A stretch of DNA of 64,000 bases from Cycas panzhihuaensis (lineage: Eukaryota > Cycadophyta): positions 145,149,741 through 145,213,740 of the forward strand of contig CM041465.1 of assembly GCA_023213395.1 (NCBI GenBank). Direction: 5' to 3'. The notes below the pieces were generated by a model. The model did no database searches. It was given only the letters and a program-made list of their open reading frames with translations, and was not told the DNA's origin. This document shows positions 31,906 through 42,134 of the stretch, piece after piece (positions within the stretch are counted from its first letter, which is position 1; each line of letters starts with the position of its first letter). Position numbers and translations under genes: made by a program.

Positions 31906-33065
31906 ATGATGAGGACAGCAGGGTGCTAAGAGGCCTACATTCCGAAGCTAAAACAAGACCTCCAAGCTCTACCAGCTGCATTTCAGGCTAAGATTAAGCA
32001 GGCGGTGGGAGACTACATCTATTGTAACCCTATGTACTATGACCCCGAATTAATGGACCACATCCTAATGGCCCTAAAGGCAGACAGTAGGAAGGTCAAA
32101 ATGGACGCAGACATAGTCCATACTATCACTAGACTTCCCAAGGAGGGAGAGGTTCCATTGGGAACAAAGAGGTCGGAGGTAGATCGGGAAATGTGGCTGA
32201 GGGAACTATGCCAGCCTAACACTCAAATTATGTCCAGTGGAATCAGGGTAGCCGACATTATGGATGGGAGACTTCAGTGGGTGGCCAAAGTAATTAATTC
32301 CAGATTTTTGTCAAAAAGGAAATATACCTACATTCAGGGAGGCATGATGCAGGTATTGTTAAAAATTTGGGATGGAGAAAGGTTGAATTGGTCAGAATTT
32401 TTGGCAGAAAACATGAGACAGCAGTGACAAGAAATCCAGACACATCCATTCTGCCATCCTTCATTACTTTTGGCAATATTATTCTACCAGTGTCCAGAAG
32501 TTCAGTTGACCAGAACTACCATCTCTCCTCCGGAGCCAATTATCAAACAGTGGGTAGCAGAGTTCCTAGATACAACAACCAGTATAGAAGCAAAACGGAG
32601 AGTTCAAAAGCAGATGCAAAAGGTGCTTACCTGGCTACAGAAAACACCAGGAACACCTATCCCTCATCGGACAAAGCAAGTTGTTCATCGTCGTGGGAAG
32701 AGGAAGAAAGGGGAAGAAGAAACAGAAGAAGAAGAGGAGGAGGAAGCAGAAGCATCCTGGGAAGAATGGGAAGACTTCCCACCAAGAAGCAGGCGGAGAA
32801 GGCGGCACCTCCTACACCACAGGATAAAGCAAGACCCATCATCCAAATGATTCAGGACATGGAGGCAGGGTACAAAGCAGAGATAGCAGCCCTTCAGGAA
32901 AAAATAAAGGAGAAGGATGCCATTATTGCCACCCTGACACAGATAAATGAGGAAATTTTGGGAGGGCAGGCGGCGAGGCGCCTTGAGACAGTGGGGGAGG
33001 ATACCCGAAATTTTGATTTTTTTGGAGTTCTGTTGAGCAAGGATGCTCAAACCCATAACTGTTGA
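31906..33065 (+). pseudogene. B extra 3' open region (aORF)
   Basis: From the ATG at 31906 one frame continues past a TAA (31927) and a TGA (32425) to 32850, then shifts to another frame to 33065, about 380 residues. Part one is globular-looking (YIYCNPMYYDPELMDHILMA, EVDREMWLRELCQPN). A helical piece follows (QWVAEFLDTTTSIEAKRRVQ), then an acidic run (EEETEEEEEEEAEASWEEWE). The end is coiled-coil-like (KAEIAALQEKIKEKDAIIAT). No signal peptide or membrane segment is seen, so it is not env-like. I do not recognise the family. Confidence 0.6.
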
Positions 33066-33076
33066 CCCAGGATAGA

Positions 33077-33886
33077 TGTCAGAGTCAAAAATGATCCAAT
33101 GGTTGTGTGAGGACCAGAGGTAGGTCAGATAACCCGAGTTGTGCAGGTACGGACCGTACGGAGGTACGCACGAGGCAAAATGGCAGAAAAACTAGCATTA
33201 CGGTGCGTATGACGGTGCGTGCACAGGCAGTGCGTATGACGGTACGCATCACGGAACGGGACCGAGCAGAAGCGGTACGCACGACTCCAGGGGACCAGTG
33301 AAGACCTGTCGAGGTGCCAGACGTACGTACGGACTCAAAGGACGGATTAATTAAGGCTAAACAAGTGATTAAGTGAAAGTGCGGATGATGAAGGGAATGC
33401 GGTTATGACAAGCGGTCATAACCCTTGATAAAAGGTACCAAAGATGAGTACTTAAGGAGGTACGCATGATTCACCTGGTGAGGGTGAGAGCCGGATATCA
33501 CGGGTACGCAAGGGTGCAGGAGCCAATACGCATGACAGCCATTTGGAGCATCACTGTATGATAAGTACCATGCAGGTGCATTGTATGAAAGATTGTATCT
33601 TCTTTGGAATGCTCAGGAATGCATTCCAGCCTCTGTGTAAATGAACTGTTGACTTAATAAAAGGAAGAGTTACGTCGAAATTGGTGTATTCTTGGTGTTG
33701 CAATGATGATTTATTGAGTATGTATTGATTGCATCTTCTGTGTACCATTTACGTGAATTATATATGGAATGTATGTGAATGACCATGTTGACAGTATCCT
33801 GAACTAGACTATAGCGCTGTGTAACCTTGACAAGTGTAGCAAGGGGTGTCTTGTAAGTGTAATAAGATACCCCAGCAAAGTCAACA
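33077..33886 (+). repeat. B 3' LTR
   Basis: 810 bp, starting TGTCAGAGTC and ending AAGTCAACA beside the CTGAG duplication. GGTACGCA words occur near 33163, 33241, 33275, 33460 and 33503. No clear polypurine tract lies directly before it; the nearest purine run (GTGGGGGAGG) is about 80 bp upstream. Confidence 0.93.
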
Positions 33887-34336
33887 CTGAGTCTAGGATG
33901 TTTATGCCCTAGTCATTGATCATGAATACCCTTTTCACTGGGCATGTGGTCACAATTCCATTTTCCTCTGCAATTGAAGCAAATTCCTCATTTTAGATGT
34001 TCAACTTTAGATAGTTTATTTTTTGCCAACCCACCTTATTTCTCTTCTGTAAGTGGAGGCTAAACTTTTGTGCTTGAGCAGTTGTAATTGGGTTGGTAAC
34101 TTTGGCCTTGATGTTTGGGGGGTTCATTGCAGTGGATGTAACTATATCTTGCTTTCCGAAATTCAACTTCAACATTCTTTACTTGGTAGATTGCATCACT
34201 TAAGATCACTGCCTTCAATGTTTTTAAATGGAACTTAATATTTCTTCTAAGCACTGCAATATATGCTTATATTAGTAGTTCGGCCTCAATATCCTTCATG
34301 ATCAAGCTTTGTAGATTCTAGAATTGTTTGGTGTAT
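33887..34336 (-). pseudogene. gag: H gag middle part with zinc knuckle
   Basis: On the minus strand the knuckle reads CFNCRGKWNCDH (about 33944-33981) followed by the linker seen in A. Upstream it reads LSDAIYQVKNVEVEFRKARY (about 34150-34215), like the gag end of A. The segment stops at the duplication TGTAT made by C and continues at 61610. Confidence 0.8.
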
Positions 34337-34568
34337 TGATATGAGGACATCAAGAGGAGAGCAAGAAGAAGAGAGCGCCGAGAGGGAATAATGCAAACTC
34401 TGAAATGTGCATTGCATTGAATCCTTCAAGTATATATACATAAATGAGAGATCTGCATGATAGACACTTGTCGTCCATGCATTGCATGCTCTACCTGTTA
34501 TTTGTACATTAAAGAATAAGGAAAGAATGAAGAATAAAGAATAAATAATACTTTATGACTACTCATCA
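34337..34568 (-). repeat. C 3' LTR
   Basis: 232 bp. It matches 61363-61609 through the block around CATCAAGAGGAGAG, GGGAATAATGCAAACTCT and AAAGAATAAGGAAAGAATGA. TATATATAC near 34430 is a plausible promoter box. The polypurine tract, read on the minus strand as AAGCAAGGAGCAAA (34569-34582), lies directly beside it. Confidence 0.88.
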
Positions 34569-34582
34569 TTTGCTCCTTGCTT

Positions 34583-35990
34583 AGAAGAAATTGTCCCCAA
34601 TTTCTACTGAAGATGGGGAAAATTGTGGAGGAAGTCTACTTTGGAGATCCACTTAGCTTTTCTGGTTTGAGTTCCTTTCCTACCAATGAGGTGCATGAGG
34701 ATGAGCTACTGTCGAGTGCATCACTGTCTGATGTTCAACAAAGTATCCTCTTATAGTGGTGGTTGAAAGTCTGGGATGGTATCTGATGGATGTGTGGCAA
34801 AAGATTTAGCTTCTAATTGTGGGGCCTCGTACAATTTTATTTGGTAGATGTACACCACATTGTGAATTCCTAAATGTGTAGGTAAGTCGAGCTGATAAGC
34901 ATTGGGACCAAATTGTTGAAGACTGGTATAAGGTCCAAACCTTATAGGTTTAAGCTTGTGATGGTGTTTGAATCTTCGTTAGTCGAGGTGGAGCCAAACT
35001 ATGTTGCTGACATTGAAGTTGGCTAGGACTTGATGTTCATCATGTTGAGACTTGTAGTGGTCCTAAGTTTTGTGTAGTATTTGTTGGACTGATGAGTGGA
35101 GACACACAGGATGCTCAATGAAGCTAGTGGCCTTTTGTTGTTCTTTGTTTTCATGCTTGGTGGCTGGAGATGGTAATGCTAAAGGGAGTTCATAAGGAGC
35201 CAATGGTTGGTAGCCATAGCAAACTTCAAATGGAGAATGCCATGTTGATTTATGGATTGCCCAATTGTAGTTATGTTGAACATGATGGAGGTGTACATCC
35301 TATTGCTTGTTGTGATGCTGATAAATTCTGAGGGCTTGAACCAATGTCCTACTAACCACCTCAGTTTGGCCATCGATTTGTGGATGGAATGATGTAGAAA
35401 ATTTGAGCTGACATCCAAGCATCTTCCATAAGGATTTTCAGAAGTGACTCAGAAAGCGATTGTTCCTATTAGAAATGATAGAAAGGGGTAACCCAAAGTG
35501 GGTCCAGACATGTTGGAAAAATAGTGTGGTGGCTTGTGAGGCAGAGATTTCCTTTTTGCATGGTATGAATATGACCATTATGGAGAATCGGCATACAATA
35601 ACAAAGATGCAGTCATTGTCGTGTTGTGTGGTGGGTAGTCGACTAAGAAAGTCCATTGAAACCAATTCCCATGGTTTGGTTGGGATTGGTAATGGCTGAT
35701 AAAGGTTGAGCTTCCTGTTAGAGGGCTTAGAATTGATTGCATAAGGAGAATTATTGAATGTATGTTTCAACCATTTTCTGCATGGATGGCCAATAAAATT
35801 ATCACTACAAATGTTGAAGTGTCTTTTGAGTCCCAAAATGGCCATTGTAGGAGGATGAATGAGCTTTTTTAAGAAATCGTTGTCGTGGTGCACTCACAAA
35901 TACACAGAGCTTGTTGAATTTGTACAACCAGCCATCTTTGATGTGATAATCCAAGAATGGTTCCAGATTGGTAGTTATGGGATGTGCAAG
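34583..35990 (-). pseudogene. pol: C integrase with C-terminal tail
   Basis: The segment 35893-35438 is the clearest: a Cys-poor zinc region, then PTKPWELVSMDFLSRLPTTQ with the first Asp. The second site reads IISNRNNRFLSHF, where SDRD is expected, so the catalytic Asp is Asn. 35418-35179 holds the TMAHPXTDGQTEVVXRTLVG-like region in broken frames. Near the LTR, AKWISKVDFLHNFPHLQ and KLGTISSKQG recall the chromodomain-lineage C-terminus. Confidence 0.8.
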
Positions 35991-37035
35991 AGCCTACATG
36001 ATAGGCCACAATTGAGAATTTGTATTATAGAGATTTCTCCATTTAATAAAGGAGGCAACGAGATTATTCAGCTGTGTTGGGTGTGCTAATGTTGGGGGAT
36101 GATTGAGAAAATCTGCTACTTTGCCAGATGCTCCTTTTCTATATTTGATGATGAGGTTGAATCGTTGTATATAAGATGCCCATTTGAAATGCATGTGCTC
36201 TTGAATTTTTGATTGGGTGTTGAGGAACTGCAGTGGTTGATGATTGGTATGAACTATGGTTTCTTTGCCCAGCAGGAAATGCCACCAGTGTTTAAGAGAT
36301 TGAACAGGGGCATAAAACTCCTTATCATATGTGTTGTAACTAAGCTTGGCTTTTGAGAACGCTTCTAAGTGACATGCAATGGGGTGTCCTCCCTGCTTAA
36401 GTACTGTGCCCAGAGCAAATTAAGAGGCATCTGTCTCGAGCTCGAAGCGTTGCTCCTCATTGGTTAGCTGAAGAATGGAGTTGGGTAGAGGGCAATCTTT
36501 AATTTCTGGAATGTTGATTCATCTTGAGGACTCCATGTGAATTTCTTTGTGTTGCTAGTGAGGGCATTCAATGGGTGTGCAACACTGAAAAAATGCTTGA
36601 CAATCTTTTGATAGAAGTTGATGCTTCCCAAGAAGCTTTTGAGTTTTGTAAGATTTTTGAAAGATGGTCAGTCCTTGATAATTTAAACCTTTGCTGGGTC
36701 GACTTGAATACCTTGGGCATTTATAACAAAGCCAGGATAAGAGATGGAGGTTTGGCCAAAAGAGCACTTCTTAATCTTGGCCTTTAGTTGATGTTGGCAT
36801 AAGAGCAACAAGACTATGTCAAGATGCTATCGATGTTCCTCTAAGTTCTTGTTAAAGACTAATATGTCATTGAGGTAAGCAATAATAAATTTTCCAAGAT
36901 GTAGGCGAAAGATGTCAGTGGTGAGGCACATGAAAGTGGCAAGAGCATTGGTAAGTTTGAAGGGCATTATGAGCCATTTGTATAAACCATGTTGTGTTTT
37001 GAATGTTGTCTTCCAAGTGTCCTTGGCATCCATGT
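35991..37035 (-). pseudogene. pol: C reverse transcriptase (second half) and RNase H
   Basis: Reverse transcriptase reads MDAKDTWKTTFKTQHGLYKW and MPFKLTNALATFM. The box at about 36862-36885 reads AYLNDILVF, with the first Asp changed to Asn. RNase H at about 36470-36000 reads RFELETDAS, KQGGHPIACHLEAFSKAK, LGKETIVHTNHQPLQFLN and FNLIIKYRKGASGKVADFL. The segment ends at 37035, where the sequence switches to D and E. Confidence 0.85.
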
Positions 37036-37038
37036 GGA

Positions 37039-37404
37039 TGTTAGAAATAATGTTTAATGTGTGTGGGTCCTAGGATAATAAGTGATAGTCCTAAGTCTTA
37101 GGGTCAAAAGGTCATTATAATACTATGTAAAAGGATATAAGTTTATTGGTCAAGTTAGTGGTGTAATGCTATTGGTCAGGACAAAGGTATTTGTCCCACA
37201 TGCATTACTTGTGTTGAATAGTCTCCTACCTCTTTGGTATATAAAGGTGGGTGAGGTAGTATGTAAAGACATCAGATCATCAAGGCTCATATTGAGTCTT
37301 TGGTGGTTTTGGTATGGTAATACATTCTGATTATATTGTGTTAATCTCTATAGATGTTATTGATCTTGCTGTTGATGAGTGTTCTCCATGTTAAAATCTA
37401 AACA
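37039..37404 (+). repeat. D 5' LTR
   Basis: It starts TGTTAGAAATAATG and ends CTAAACA. A TATATAAAGG box lies near 37240. The copy at 41013-41378 is nearly identical. Confidence 0.93.
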
Positions 37405-37416
37405 TGGTATCAGAGC
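37405..37416 (+). promoter_or_regulatory. D primer-binding site (tRNA-iMet type)
   Basis: TGGTATCAGAGC follows the LTR with no gap, an exact match to the plant initiator-tRNA primer site. Confidence 0.92.
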
Positions 37417-39533
37417 GGGTTGCTTGCTAAGGCCTTTGTGTGTAGATGAGGAAGGAAGGAGACTCCATTAGGGCAGCTAATAGAATGAAGATTTAAGAGT
37501 TTGCAGGACGTTGTGTTGCTGAAGGGAGATTTGTGGAACAGCTGCCAGATTGAGGATTCAGATTGGGAAGGTGAAGCCCCAAGGTGATCAATACTACAGG
37601 ACAGAATTTTGCCAGCCACAAGGGCTATGCCTAGTCCAGAAGAACACATAGTGGAGCGACCTGAGGTACCTGTACCTGAATTCTAGTTGTCAGAGCAGGT
37701 GATGCCCCACCCAAAGCAGTAGTACTTAAAGATGAATTCTCCTCCAATCTCAAGTTTCTGGCATCGACAACCAATGTTCTTGCTAATGGAGATGATACTG
37801 ACTCAATTTTAAATCCCCAGAGATATTGATACTGATCACACAGCCTGCAAGTGGGCTGATTATAGACACGTGTGACAAAAGAGAGTGAAAATCATTGTAC
37901 ATGGAGGCAACAGTATTAGTTGTCCAGCAAATGCAGTCTTCTTGGGGCCTCGGTTTGAAACGATGTCGAACCAGTTTCTCTGTCAACACTGACAAATACA
38001 TCTCTTTGGATTTTCACCTACCCCTTTTTGGTCAAATGTTTGTGTGGAAAGTCATACAAAAATTGTGGTCCCCTTTCTTGGAGTCAAGTACAGATGTTTG
38101 TTGAGAGTGAGATGATTGCCAATTCAGTTGTTCTGTAGTGTATATTGACATGCTAGCCAGACAAGAAATTCTTCAAGTGAAATAATGGTAAATGATGCAG
38201 CAGGATAACTAACCAATGTAAGAAAATATCAGAATAGTTACTGCAGTTGGTAGGGGTGGTGTTGTTGATGCCTTGAGACAGAAAATGGAATATTTAATTG
38301 ACACTAACCATACCTGAAGGTGGTTGTTAGATACTATTGCCATTTGTTTCATTCTTGGATTGCTGCGTAGAAATCTGGGAAGAGAAAATATGTATGTATG
38401 TGGAAATTATGATGGGGATCTGTTACAGGGTCTATGGGAATTGTATTAGAAGCTTTCAATGGTATGCTAAGTGGTGAAGGAAGAAGACTTTGACAGGCCA
38501 AACCAAAATTCATGCCAGGAGAGATGCCAGAGTGAAGGAAGCTCCTCCTAAAGTGCCAGAAGCACTGGCGATTCATCAGATTCGGCTTGTGGTTTGCAAG
38601 GGTTAAGCGCAGAGGTTGGAACGAGGACAGGCATCACGGAGGCGATGTCTGCACAGATTTCTCAAACGCCAAGTCGGATAACAGAGCTAAGAGGTGAGGA
38701 AGTCTCTCAACGGTGAGTGGATATGTAAAGACCCATAAGCTATGGTTGGACTTGCGTGAACCAGCCCTGTGCTCGAATGACTGGCAAATAATCCGGTTGT
38801 TAATGTTGAAGTGCGATATGTGTATGTCTATTGGATTGTTGCAGCTAATGCTAGTTCTAGTTCTCAGTCAACAACACTAATTATTGCTTGGCTTGACTTC
38901 TTTAAAGGGTGGTGATGGCCAAATATAGTTGTAGGACAGAAGCAGCTTGATAAAATTTCACAGTTCAATCTCACTTCAATGTTGCCATTTGTATGTTCAG
39001 AATATCCCGTCTCATAACTAATTGGCTGGTAAAGTAACAGACCTAATAGATCTGACAGCTAGCTGAAATAAGGACAGTACTAGCAGTCCTAGCGGCGATG
39101 TTGAGCAGCGATGTTGAACATAGTCTGGCGCGATCTTGAACATAGTCTGGCAGTACTCATGAAGATAGAGCTGCACTTTTGTTGTTGATACTTTGCATAC
39201 TGTGGACGTTATTAGCACTTACTGTGCATTTGCTGATTATTATCAAGATCTGAAGTGTATGAGGCTGTCATCAAACCCTTGAGCTCTTTTTCTAAATTTG
39301 TTCAGGACTCAGAGTTGAAGCAGAATCATCAATCAAGACACCATTCTTGTAAGTGAATCGTGTAGTGACTTACATTTTGAAGGCGAGTTGATCTGAGCGA
39401 GTTGGTGGTGACACTCTTAATATCATCGTGAAAAGAGATATTAGGCTCACGATCTATGGTGATCTGAGTATTCAGGTTTAAGTCTTCTTTTGTTGATTTT
39501 CAAGTTGAAGTGGATATTCTTTGATCATACACT
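37417..39533 (+). other. D internal non-coding region
   Basis: About 2.1 kb without a supported gene. Short open stretches on both strands carry no family motif. It is unusually long for a leader and may be filler picked up from elsewhere in the genome. Confidence 0.5.
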
Positions 39534-39830
39534 ATGGAGTTAAGTGACATTATCACTTTTGTGCCTGAGAGAAATGAATATTGGTTATCAAATCTCATCT
39601 TTCCTCTGCCCAAATACACTGGAACTAATTTTCGTTTTTGGAAAATTAGGATGGAAAGTCTATTTGTAGTGAAGAAACTTTGGAAAACTGTCATAGGGAC
39701 TGAAATGGCTCACGAAGAAGGGGAGGAAATCTTCAAAAGGAAAAATAGAATTGTTATTGATGTGATACTTGCAGCCTTTGATAAGGATAACCTCCCTACT
39801 TCCTATCACTTTATTATTCAGGTTCCATGA
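39534..39830 (+). pseudogene. gag: D Gag N-terminal remnant
   Basis: The ATG at 39534 opens 98 codons. LPKYTGTNFRFWKIRMESLF is the start of a Copia-type gag, in which the phrase Y-x-G-x-N-F-x-x-W is typical. It stops at a TGA near 39828. A Lys/Glu-rich stretch continues in another frame to about 39960. No zinc knuckle is seen. Confidence 0.7.
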
Positions 39831-39958
39831 ATCTGACTCACCAAGACGCTTGGAAACTATTGACAGTGCATGAAAAGGACACGAAGAAGTGCGACAAAAA
39901 ATCAAAAGAGCAAAAAACCAAAGGAAGAAGTTGAAGAGAAAAGAAAAAAGAGAAAAGC

Positions 39959-40921
39959 GTGGTAACCATGACTCCTTCAAATACCTTGAGCCTATTCAAG
40001 AAACCAGCCTTGGAGGATTCTAGGCACCAACCCTTGGCGGTAATAGTTCATGCAGACACGAGTTGTCTAACAAAAGGTATGAATAATGTTATCCTAGTTT
40101 GTGTTGACAAGTTGATAGGAAGAATTCAAATGGTGACAGGTCATACAGTGATTTGCATGTATTGGAAAATATCCTTGATCTCCCTCAACTCAGTTACATT
40201 CTCCATTCTCATCTTTGAAAAGATCAAAATTATAGCAACATATCCTAGAGCGGCACTAGAAAGTTGTTTTCAAAGGAACATAAGGAGGATATCATGTCAT
40301 CAGGATCTTGCTTATCGAATTCATATCACCTTTTGGATAGGTTACCTGACTATGAAAGTCAATCAGATTGAAATAATGTTCCATGTGTGCATATCCATAA
40401 TCAGGAAGTATATGCATGTCAGTATCATGGAAATTCTCGTTATACTTAGTTCATGGAACTCCTTGAGTGACACAAAGAAAACAGGGTATATCACACAACT
40501 TGCAGGAACTCGTCTCAATAAGCCCATTGATTCAGAGGAGGATAATGGTGTCTTAACAATTGACAACTCATTGCTGCACTTGGATAATGATAATATTGCT
40601 AACGTCTACTTTGGTCACTCACATACTAAAGCAGGGAGAAGCAAACAGGTGATAGAAGACATATTTAAAAGACACCTTGAAGATATCTTTGATGAATATA
40701 TGCAGGATCATTCTGAATTATCCATGTTTCACTACTTGTTTTGCATGTCCAAGGATTCTCAATTATGTGTGAAGTTGAAAAAGGCAAAGTCCGAGGATCG
40801 TCAGTTCAAAGGACACTACAAGGTTGAAGACCAAGACCATGCCCAAGACATGGTGTTCAAGACCTTTCCAAGATCAAGGCGGTGGAGATTCAAAGAAGAC
40901 AATTGCATCAGAGTCTGTTGA
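39959..40921 (+). CDS. D open frame of 320 codons, unknown
   Basis: The frame is open from a GTG at 39959 to a TGA at 40919 with no interruption. The N-terminal two thirds is Ile-rich and shows no family motif. The C-terminal third looks protein-like and charged (RLNKPIDSEEDNGVLTIDNS, QVIEDIFKRHLEDIFDEYMQ, CVKLKKAKSEDRQF). There is no ATG at the start and no protease, integrase or reverse transcriptase signature. It may be a joined relic of gag-pol or captured sequence. Translation is not established. Confidence 0.4.
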   Translation: MVTMTPSNTLSLFKKPALEDSRHQPLAVIVHADTSCLTKGMNNVILVCVDKLIGRIQMVTGHTVICMYWKISLISLNSVTFSILIFEKIKIIATYPRAALESCFQRNIRRISCHQDLAYRIHITFWIGYLTMKVNQIEIMFHVCISIIRKYMHVSIMEILVILSSWNSLSDTKKTGYITQLAGTRLNKPIDSEEDNGVLTIDNSLLHLDNDNIANVYFGHSHTKAGRSKQVIEDIFKRHLEDIFDEYMQDHSELSMFHYLFCMSKDSQLCVKLKKAKSEDRQFKGHYKVEDQDHAQDMVFKTFPRSRRWRFKEDNCIRVC

Positions 40922-41000
40922 TAGTCATGTTGTCTTTAATGTCTCAAACTCATGTCCAGTGTCAATGTATGTCAAATTGTCCTTAGTTCAAACATTAAAC

Positions 41001-41012
41001 ATTAAGGGGAGG
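41001..41012 (+). promoter_or_regulatory. D polypurine tract
   Basis: ATTAAGGGGAGG lies directly before the 3' LTR. Confidence 0.85.
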
Positions 41013-41378
41013 CGTTAGAAATAATGTTTAATGTGTGTGGGTCCTAGGATAATAAGTGATAGTTCTAAGTCTTAGGGTCAAAAGGTCATTATAATACTAT
41101 GTAAAAGGATATAAGTTTATTGGTCAAGTTAGTGGTGTAATGCTATTGGTCAGGACAAAGGTATTTGTCCCACATGCATTACTTGTGTTGAATAGTCTCC
41201 CACCTCTTTGGTATATAAAGGTGGTTGAGGTAGTATGTAAAGACATCAGATCATCAAGGCTCATATTGAGTCTTTGGTGGTTTTGGTATGGTAATACATT
41301 CTGATTATGTTGTGTTAATCTCTGTTGATGTTATTGATCTTGCTGTTGATGAGTGTTCTCCATGTTAAAATCTTAACA
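41013..41378 (+). repeat. D 3' LTR
   Basis: 366 bp, same length as the 5' copy. The first base pair is CG instead of TG. It ends TCTTAACA next to the GTGGA duplication. Confidence 0.93.
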
Positions 41379-41383
41379 GTGGA

Positions 41384-41812
41384 TAATATTCACAACACTT
41401 AGTTCAACATGATATATGAACCATTCATTCAATACATTGATAACAGAAATTGCACAATATAATGAATAATATTAACAGAACAATGTCACTTGATACAAAA
41501 TGTCCAACAATTGTTGAACCCTCTTCAAGGTAAGAGCAACCCTCCAATACGCACAAGGCCCTAATGGCATGAAGCCATTTTACCAATACATAGAATTTTC
41601 GAAGATTAATTTACAAATAATCAAGGTTTTTCTATTTATAGCCCTTATTTTCTCTCTCAAATCCAACTCCTAAATTCTCACCCCATAGAAAAACTTACTT
41701 CATAATAAAATATAATAATTCATTTTTCATTTATTCCTCTTAAAAACTGACTTTATAATAATAAATCCTTCTATAAGAATTGACTTCTTTTTTTAATTTT
41801 GGGAATGCTACA
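41384..41812 (-). repeat. E 3' LTR, outer end missing
   Basis: It aligns with 52661-53088. About 204 bp at the outer end (52457-52660 in the other copy) is absent, and the cut end joins C reverse transcriptase, with D sitting at the junction. Confidence 0.87.
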
Positions 41813-41826
41813 ACTCCCCTCCCCTT
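41813..41826 (-). promoter_or_regulatory. E polypurine tract
   Basis: On the minus strand it reads AAGGGGAGGGGAGT before the LTR start TGTAGC. H has a similar tract at its LTR. Confidence 0.82.
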
Positions 41827-42134
41827 AAAATAACACTTCGCCCTCCAAGTATCCATAATTACTTGTGGCTTGGTCTAATCTTCTAGCCACTACCTGCTAG
41901 ATCTTGTATGTCATAAAGATTTGGCTCGATCTTGCATCTTCTGTGGAACTTTACTAGCAATTATCTTGATTTTGTCGATGTTTGTTCCTAGGGCCAGGCA
42001 CATGCTGTATCTTGTTCTATACCGAAATAATCCTGGGACCTGTGAGGTGTCTCAAATGTCTCATCCTGGTTTTGCCTTGTATTTGCACATTTTATTTTTA
42101 GATGGGATGGTTTATAGAAAGAGAAGTGAAGATT

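Larger units (their letters stand above)
23516..33886 (+). mobile_element. Element B: full-length Gypsy retrotransposon with extra modules
   Basis: The two LTRs are flanked by a perfect 5-bp duplication CTGAG (23511-23515 and 33887-33891), and the H gag reads on across it. Order: LTR, gag with several zinc knuckles, protease, two gag-core-like modules, reverse transcriptase, RNase H, integrase without chromodomain, tandem array, extra open region, LTR. The domain spelling is Tat/Athila-like. The length, about 10.4 kb, fits that group. Stops and frameshifts occur but fewer than in H. Confidence 0.93.
37039..41378 (+). mobile_element. Element D: short LTR retrotransposon without recognisable pol
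   Basis: It has 366-bp LTRs at both ends, a perfect primer site, a polypurine tract and a perfect flanking duplication GTGGA (37034-37038 and 41379-41383). I count about eight differences between the LTRs by eye, so it is among the youngest insertions here. The 3.6-kb interior has a Copia-like gag start and an open frame of unknown nature, and no reverse transcriptase or integrase motif. It would depend on another element. Confidence 0.9.

Noticed and set aside
32990-33000. GTGGGGGAGG as the B polypurine tract
   Set aside because: It is about 80 bp before the LTR start fixed by the CTGAG duplication; the tract should abut the LTR.
32657-33056. Minus-strand open stretches opposite the B extra region, rich in Leu/Ser
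   Set aside because: They are the complement of Glu- and Lys-rich codons of the plus-strand frame, a well-known shadow effect.
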